64,000 nucleotides of DNA. Source: Datura wrightii (taxonomy: Eukaryota; Streptophyta; Magnoliopsida; Solanales; Solanaceae). Position 1 is the stretch's first letter; the number at the start of each line of letters is the position of its first letter. Both the position numbers and the translations under genes were made by a program. Positions 57,145 to 64,000 of this stretch are shown here, piece after piece. The notes below the pieces were generated by a model. That model did not search any database. It was given only the letters and a program-made list of their open reading frames with translations, and was not told where the DNA came from. Location of the stretch: the NCBI GenBank assembly GCA_035772735.1, contig JASDFA010000018.1, positions 60,976,001 to 61,040,000 of the forward strand. The letters run 5' to 3'.

Positions 57145-58365
57145 TCAATCAAAATACTCCACTTCTTCATCAAGTGTTGCTGCTTCGTCTCCCATGTTTG
57201 AATCACCCCCATCGTCATCATCGGACTCCACATCGGAGTCCTCACGACGTGTCTCCTCATCTGTGGGGACATCATCATCCGTGGGCTCTACAAAAGCTGG
57301 CCCCACTTGGCATAGAGCCCTGTCATTTTCGCAAAAAGGGTAGTCTAGCTCGAGCTGCCATAGCTCCTCCTCTGTTGCTGGCCTCCCGCCTATCCGTAGC
57401 TGGAGCATCTGCATTCCGTACATGCGATCCATGTACTGATCATCCCGAGCATGTCGCTCAGCTAGTCTAAGCACTGGCCCGTGGGTGGTGTCGGGAGCCC
57501 TAGTTTTGGTGACAACTAAGGCCCGCCGCTCCATCTGTGAGATGTAGCCAAGGGCCTCTTCCTCAATATCTAGGCCCCTCAGGAATGTGGTGAGTAATCC
57601 ACCAAATCCGTAGCTGTGCCCCTGATGCAACTAGGCTCTCTTCATGGCAGAGATAATCACCGCCCCCATATTGATCTTCAGCCCTTTCATCAGGGAGTAC
57701 ACCAAGCATACACGATCCCGGGTTACATCCGTCATATGCACCCCCGGGATTAGGCAGGAACACACAATCTTAAGCCATATCCTGGCTTCCCTATTCATTT
57801 GTGAGTAGGGCAAAGTCTGATGGTAGCCCCTCTCCTTATGTCTGCTCCACCTAGCCATCGATCGGGTTCCACACAAAGTGCGTCTGATGTCTGCATATGG
57901 TGGAGTGATATTCAGCTGTCGAAGCACGTGGGCATCTGTGTCCTGTGCCCCTAAGATAGCATTGAGGTGGTGGGGCTCAAAAGTGACTATTTTCCCCCTT
58001 ATTTTGATGGTGTGACTTCTGAGAGTCGAGTTCCACTTGGCCTAGAATTCCCGAATCAAGTGCAGGTTGCATTCTTTGGGCTCTTCAAAAATGAAGTTCA
58101 GCCCAGCTACCTCGATCCTCTGGACAATCCTAGGGAACTCCTGTGCCAACAGTTCCCTTGCTATCTGTTCCTCAGGGAAGTACTTGCTCTCCTTGTGCTT
58201 TGCATACCACTTCTTCCCCTCCTCTGTCACCCACCTGGTTCCATATTGATGGCGTTGGCCGCGTGGAATCGCTGGTGCTACTGGGACAGCTGTGCCCAGT
58301 CTAATTCTTTTTCTTCTGGCGCCAGATGTTGATGCGCATTTTCCCTTGTCCTGCCTGCTTGCCAT
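57145..58365 (-). pseudogene. B2 extra ORF (Athila ORF1-like)
   Basis: 407 codons, ATG 58365-58363, stop at 57145, in register end to end. Two stops only: TAG for Tyr in REFYA (about 58040) and a stop before HQGHSYGFGG (about 57631). Motifs as in B3: ARRKRIRLG near the N terminus, RRTLCGTRSMARWSRHKE, YSQMNREARIWLKIV, FGGLLTTFLRGLDIEEEAL, and an acidic tail ending VEYFD. The ATG follows GTTGACAG, a splice-acceptor-like site shared with B3. Confidence 0.8.
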
Positions 58366-59693
58366 TTTTCCTGTCAACCCAAATAGATAAGATCAATGTT
58401 AAGCCAATTTAAAATTTGCTTCGACTAAGGTTGGGTTAAGCTAGGCTACCCTACACTTAGTCCTTAGCAAAAATTACAACATTAAGGCAAGATCGTGCTT
58501 ACTTACACAAACAAACGACAAACATAACAAATATGCTTAGTGCATTTGGAGAATTCAACGGTATATATTCTATGTACTACTCAGACTTCGTACAGCTAGC
58601 CACAATCATTACCATCGATAACATTTTATCCCATAGCACTTAGCAAGGAGAAACAAAAGAAAAATTCAACTACATGATCCTCTACAATTCACCCAATTCT
58701 TGCAAATTCCAATATTTCCTTCACCCGAGGATCCGTCGGTCTTTTAGCATAGTAACAGTTAGCACATCGACTCATCTCACTCAACATGTACAACCCAGCA
58801 TGAATTTCACTAGTTCAACTAAGTTTTTCCATTTCAAACTCAAAGGCAAGCCCTAGCTATGATTTTATAAAAAAATTCAACTAAACTATGTAATTAACGA
58901 GTTCAAGCAATCACAATGATACTCCGAACATCAATCAACAATAATTCAATTGAATTTAAGCGTAATTTCTACTTAGGGAAAGTTTAGCTCATATCACAAG
59001 TTCAATCTCGATGAAAATCGACAAGAAATGAGATAGAATTGAAGAACATACCTTGAATTCGAAGAATTGATGAAAACTCGATGAAATTCTTAGCCTAAGT
59101 CCGTGTCACGTTGAGGGGGAAGGGGTTTTTGGGAGGTTGGTCGCGGAGGGGATGAGAAATGAGGAAAATTGAGGGGGAATCGGGGTTTAAAAGTGGGAAA
59201 TTCGTGCTGGTCACCCGGCGACCCGGTGTGACCCATCGCGATATACACTTCAATGTGTCACGGAGGGTAACGCGGAGCATGCCCTCCGTGACACGGAGCT
59301 GTCGCGTGGGTATTCTGGAATTTTTTCAAAAAATTCCAGATTTACACCTCAACGTGTCACGGAGGGTAACGCAGAGGCCCTCCTCCGTGACACGGAGCCA
59401 TCGCCCTAGCTCACTATTTTGCCACTTTTTATTATTTTTCATACCTCGAATTTTCCTTTGCGATCCCTTGCACATTTATCCTCTGTTCAACCTGAAATTC
59501 ATCTTACGACAAGAAATTGGTTAGAACTATAGGTTTCACTCAAAATAAAAATAAAAACAAAAATAAAAACTAAATATTTTGTTGTTAATCAAAAAAAAGA
59601 AAAAGAAATCTATACACAATATACAAAGAAAAATTTCGTGGGTTGCCTCCCGTGCAACGCCTGGTTTACCGTCGCGGCTCGACGTCATTAAGC
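58366..59693 (-). other. B2 region between pol tail and extra ORF
   Basis: Non-coding. It holds the AGGCAA motif (59640-59651), two promoter-type hairpins (59255-59294 and 59353-59394, each with perfect 13-bp arms), between them a 27-nt near-perfect palindrome (59314-59340, arms TCTGGAATTTTTT), TTTAAA at about 59184, and a polypurine-tract-like motif at 58447-58460. Confidence 0.7.
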
Positions 59694-60239
59694 TCAGTCA
59701 TCTTCTAGGGTGACGGACGTTTTCTCTCGACCACCGTCCTCACCCCAATAGTGCTTACATCGCTCTGATGGTTTTCCCATTAACTCTCGTGATTCAACTA
59801 TCTAAGCATCATCACCTCGATCAATCACGTTGATCACCGAGAGTTCCTCGTACACAGTCGAGAGCTTGGGGGCCTTATATACATCGAACACTTCCACCTT
59901 GTCATGTGCCCGCATGGTTAGCTGCACTGCAGCTACATCAATTAGCACTTTCCCGGTCGCCAAGAAAGGACGTCCCAAAATAAATGGGACTTCCGCGTCT
60001 GGTTCAAAATCCAGCACAACGAAATCTACCGGAAAGATAAGGGAGCCCACTTGCACCAGCACATCCTCCACAATGCCATCAGGTCTGGCTAAGGACCGAT
60101 CCGCTAGTTGCAAGATCACTATTGTTGGTATAGGACTCCCTAAACCCAACTTCTTGAATACCGATGACGGCATCAAATTAATGCTCGCTCCCAAATCAGA
60201 TAATCCGCGAGCTCAGATACTCTGCCCCATTGTAATTTG
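59694..60239 (-). pseudogene. B2 protease joined to integrase C-terminus
   Basis: Protease core with the catalytic Asp kept (LSDLGASINLM), then IPTIVILQLADRSLARP, LGRPFLATGKVLIDV and FDVYKAPKLSTVYEEL. After one TAG (near 59800) the same frame reads IVESRE and then, with no shift, LMGKPSERCKHYWGED and ends TLEDD-stop at 59694. That end is the integrase C-terminus of B1. The join near 59775 removed the RT, RNase H and integrase core in frame. The TGA upstream of the active site is shared with B1. Confidence 0.8.
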
Positions 60240-61386
60240 TATAGTAAAGCTCCCAGGACCTTTGAGCTTTGTGGGCAAACGGTTTTGTATCCGGGATGTG
60301 CACTCCTCCGTGAGAGCTACCGTAGCATACTCAGTCAACCGAATTTTGTTTGCCACGATGTCCTTTATGTACTTTGCATATTTCGGCACTCCCTGCAAAA
60401 CATCAACAAGAGGTAAGTTAATATGTACCTGTTTCAGCACCTCCATGAATTTCTTGAAACACGTCTCCTCCTTGTGTTTCTTTAATCTTTGAGGGAACGT
60501 GGGTGGTGGTCTTTCTGATTTAGCTTCCTTTTTCTTCCCCCTCTCATCACTTTGCTCCCTCTCAACTTTTGCTGCTCCCGATTGTTGAGGTGGTCTTTCT
60601 GGTTCCACCTCTTTCAGCTGCAAACCACTCCTTGTGGTCACCGCATTCACCTGCTTGGGATTTGGATCTTTGTTGCTCGGAAGTCCTCCTCTAGGCCTGG
60701 TATTTTGGGCTCCAGCAAATTGCCCAAATTGATATTCAAGTGCCTTAGTAGCTAACTGGTTGTTCTTTACCTCGGCTACCAATTTCACATAGTCAGCCTG
60801 CAATTGAGCTTGGTTAGCTATCATTGTCTTGAACATCTCCTCAATGTTGGGTGATGGTGGTGGAGGAGGTGCATTGTTGTTTCTATATTGTGCCTGATAG
60901 TTCTGATGCCCTCCTTGATTCCTCTGCGCCCCCTGACTCGACTTTGCCCTTGATGGTTGTTGCTACCCCAAGAGAAATTCGGATGATTCCTCCATTTGGA
61001 ATTGTAGCTGTTTCCATACTGTTGGTGGTTGTTCCTCTGTACATTTCCCAAAAAGTTCACCGAGTCAGGATTTGCTCCACAACACTCAATTGAGTGCTCA
61101 CTACTCCCGCACACTTCACACCAAATTTATCGCACTGCATTTACTGGGGCTTGAGGCTGGTTCATTGTCATGTTACTGAAGTGGGTGTTGAGTTGATTCT
61201 GTAGAGCAGCTATCTGTGCAGCAATAGCTGTAAAACCATCCACTTCTAGAACTCCTGTGCTTTCCTTGTTCCTCCTCTTGACGAATCAGCATTCCACTCC
61301 GGATTGCCCTGCGAAATACAGTTTAACAAGGTATACAACTCGTCATAAGTTTTCTCCAATGCTTGTCGCCCAGCTGCTGAGTCTAG
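60240..61386 (-). pseudogene. B2 gag, C-terminal part
   Basis: Zinc knuckle CEVCGSSEHSIECC (CX2CX4HX4C, Cys and His all present), NPNFSWGSNNHQGQ-like tail with a frameshift near 60940, then MFKTMIANQAQLQADYVKLVAEV and the linker RPPPTFPQRLKKHKEETCFKKFMEVL, LVDVLQGVPKYAKYIKDIVANK. The N-terminal capsid beyond 61386 is interrupted by B4. Confidence 0.85.
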
Positions 61387-62846
61387 TGTTCGGTGTTCTG
61401 CTCAGGTTGGTATTATATATTATAAACCGACACGCAAGTGCACGTGGTCAAACAAGTAATAAAGTGGCTAAGTAGCCAAGTATCGATCCAAGGAGGCTCA
61501 AGATACGTAAAATTGCCTAGTTTACTATATTCCTATTTCACTTCTAATTATGCTAACAACAATGTAACCAAGAGTTACTTGAGTTTTTGTTTCTAAACTA
61601 TATATACTACAATTACTACAAACTATTTACTTGTGAGTTTAGACAATGGATATGAACATTCCAAGGTTAAGAACAAGTAATGAACTTGATAATCATGATA
61701 ATTTGGCTAATCTCTTCTTCATGTTGCTAGCCAAGAACATTAGCCTAGAAATTAAAACTCTCGTATTTAATTTCACTTTAGAATCATAAACCATCCGTCT
61801 ACATTTCTGTGATCAAATGCAATTTATGACCTAGCACTACAATTCCGGTTCCTAAATTGACTAATACGGCTTTCAAGTATATTTCTATCAGGAAAGCACA
61901 TCAAAACCCAATTTTCCCAAATCAAGTTAAGAACATTACCCTATTAATTCACAACTTTCCAATTTCTTGCTCTTTCGAGTGAAATTGGACTTTTTAGATA
62001 TACATTAATGTTGGCCAATCACTAATGCAGTAAGAACAAGAATTAATAGAACAACATGGAAGAATAAGAAGATAACCATATCATTTATAATCAAAATTCA
62101 TTACACATGTTCAAAACCTCAGCAAGGAAGAGAATTAGCCACTCATTTGTGGATTGATCATCCTAAAATGAGTGTAAATCATACGTACAATTGATAGAAA
62201 GAAGAAAGGAAGAGAAGAAATCCCTTAGCTTTTTCGTTCTTCAACTGCTACTAACCCGCGTTCCTGCTCTCCACTTCTGAACTCCGTCTAAAAACTAAAC
62301 ACTAATTAAAATAAACCTAAGTGTGCTATTTATACTAGTGGGAAATTTTTCCCGGAATAACAAGCAACGTGTCACGGAGGCCAATGCGGAGCACTGCCTC
62401 CGTGACACGGCGTGGACGCGGACCTTCACTGGAATTTCCAGGGTCCGGTAAATTAACCTCAACGTGGCACGGAGGCCATCGTGGAGGCCTCTCTCCGTGC
62501 CACGGAGTTGACGCGAAGGCACACTGGAATTTGCCATTTTAATTCATGTTCAGGCAGTGTGCTACCGCGATGGTAGCGTGGCACGGCTCCATCGCGGAGC
62601 CCTTATAAAATGTGCATTCCAAGGTCTTTTCCACGCTCGCATCCAAGTCCAACTCCGACATAGTTCCAACATGCATTTTAGCTCCTAAAAATCACATTTA
62701 CCTGCAAAACAAATGCTAATCATGTTGGTTAGTATAAATTCGCATTTTATTACTAATTACATGATATTATATACACATTGCACAACAAACAAGGTAAAAA
62801 TGATACGTTTCAGTATCACTTGGGCATATAAATCTGCCCAAGATCA
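61387..62846 (-). repeat. B4 3' LTR
   Basis: Begins TGTTCGGTG and ends CCCAAGATCA, followed by a polypurine tract, so it is a 3' LTR in minus orientation. It is a diverged B-family member, inserted in B2 gag after TCTAG (61382-61386). Confidence 0.83.
62326..62504 (-). promoter_or_regulatory. B4 LTR promoter: TATA box and two hairpins
   Basis: TATAAATAG on the minus strand (62326-62334), a 33-nt gap, and a perfect 13-bp inverted repeat (62368-62380, 62397-62409). A second perfect 12-bp one lies further up (62463-62474, 62493-62504), in the GTGGCAC form. Confidence 0.8.
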
Positions 62847-64000
62847 CTTACCCCACACTTAAATCCTTGTTCGTCCTCGAACAACACATACACAAATCAT
62901 GCAAATTACATCCCAACCTTCGTCACTATGGTGCAACAATTTATTCTACGGTCATACCGATTATTCAATTTTTGCAAATCATCAAGAAAACATGCTTGGT
63001 TGTACAATACAATGACCTTTAATACATCAAGGCTTCCTAGACTTTAAGAATTGATTCTTGATATCGGCAAACTCATGCAAATCAACTAATCAAGAAATCC
63101 GACACAAAAATCGATCTTTCATCAAGCATGTGCCCTCACAACTCGAGAGAAACTTCCCCTTTATGTTCATGCAGCACACAAACATGCCTGTAGGGGCATA
63201 TAAAAATTAATTTCACTCTCTCTCCCAAAAGAATTCACATGCATTATGTCATGACCCATAGGCTTGCCCTTAGTGTATTACTCCACTAATATAAAGAAAT
63301 GCAATATAGGATCACGTAGGACTTTAATGGGTTGTAACGGGGCTATGGATCTAGTATATATATATTGGATTAGCCAATAATAGTCGCTAGCATCCTTAAG
63401 CGCCTTTTCAACTCATTCCCATCGACTCATGGACATTGTTCCTCTCTTTTCTCTTTTTCTCCCATTCATGCTGGTTTACTTTCATACAGCCCATTTCATC
63501 AACCACACTTGACACAAAACAAAGGGTTTTCATGTACCCTCACTATCATTTAATTACAACAAGTGCCTCTTCAACATCATCTTTTCTTTCTTCACTTTGC
63601 TATTCTTTCTCTTTTCACTCTTTTCACTCTTTGGGAAACATTTTCTTTTCTTTGTAAGTGCTTAAGAGCTTCTTATAGACTTTAAGGCTAATGAAAAGAT
63701 GGAATAAAGCTTAGTTCATACAATTTTGGACAAAAGAAAGAAATCGGCTAAAGGCTCAACGGGCTGACTAGGGTATACAACATATAAAAAGGTAGAATTT
63801 GACAAGAAAAAAATGGAAACTATCGGTTAAAACAAAGAAATGCCTACATCCTTTCCAACACTACACCTCCTTCATTTCATTTTCTATACACACCAGGCAA
63901 GTTCTAGACAATTCACAATGATATGGAATAGCAAAACCTCACTTCACACTTCATGCACATGCTCGAATCAAGATGCATTCACAGACTCTTTAATTAGTCA
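62847..64000 (-). other. B4 3' UTR, cut by the window end
   Basis: Polypurine tract at 62847-62861, hairpin TTGTTCG-TCCT-CGAACAA at 62867-62884, then UTR sequence like B2 55388-56480. The rest of B4 should lie to the right of the window. Confidence 0.75.

Larger units (their letters stand above)
53928..61386 (-). mobile_element. B2: B-family element lacking RT-RNase H-integrase core
   Basis: Minus strand: 3' LTR, 3' UTR, extra ORF, integrase tail, protease and C-terminal gag. Gag is interrupted at 61386 by the LTR of B4. The left flank is GCAGT (53923-53927) inside G gag. The right end is outside the window. Confidence 0.85.

Overview
This 64-kb window is retrotransposon-dense DNA from a flowering plant, probably a eudicot. 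I could not resolve the species. I found no cellular gene, tRNA, rRNA or CRISPR array. Nearly every base can be assigned to an LTR retrotransposon of the Ty3/gypsy superfamily. Two lineages are present: Athila-type elements (tRNA-Asp primer site, FMDD reverse transcriptase, an extra ORF after pol) and chromoviruses (tRNA-Met primer site, CHD-II-like chromodomain). I name the copies A0, A1, B1-B4, C1, D, E, F, G and H.

Layout, left to right. A0 is an Athila-type LTR split at 500/18967 by B1 (minus strand, 501-18966), with a perfect 5-bp target duplication GCCAT. B1 is the only copy with a near-full gag-PR-RT-RH-IN plus extra ORF, and it carries many stops. Its 3' UTR is interrupted by A1 (plus, 2425-8198, duplication G(A/G)CTT), a short derivative that keeps only part of gag. 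At 19989-23806 is C1, a chromovirus fragment on the minus strand (gag, primer site, 5' LTR). At 23807-30307 is D, a plus-strand chromovirus with pol, chromodomain and 3' LTR. At 30308-36852 is E, an Athila-type plus-strand copy lacking RT-RH-IN, split by H, a solo chromovirus-type LTR on the minus strand (30780-33399).

At 36853-52143 lies F, which reads as LTR-internal-LTR-internal-LTR with LTRs of about 4.1 kb and two gag-only internal regions of equal length (1493 bp). Its middle LTR is interrupted by B3 (plus, 40312-46220), a B derivative lacking gag and pol but keeping the extra ORF. From 52144 to the end are G, B2 and B4, all on the minus strand, apparently nested one inside the next.

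How the parts fit together. B1 and D could once have supplied enzymes. A1, B2, B3, E and F are deletion derivatives that would depend on such enzymes. The B-family extra ORF is the best preserved coding unit: three copies of 405-407 codons, in frame end to end apart from stop substitutions. It has a splice-acceptor-like site just before its ATG and polypurine-tract-like motifs on both sides.

The most interesting signal is structural. Every LTR family with a recognisable TATA box here has a G+C-rich inverted repeat a fixed short distance upstream of it (gap 32-33 nt in B, 45 nt in A, 21 nt in H, 36 nt in F). One sequence version of this hairpin is shared between the Athila-type and chromovirus-type LTRs. 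Several further hairpins, after pol, in the 3' UTR and before the polypurine tract, have stem pairs that change together between copies.
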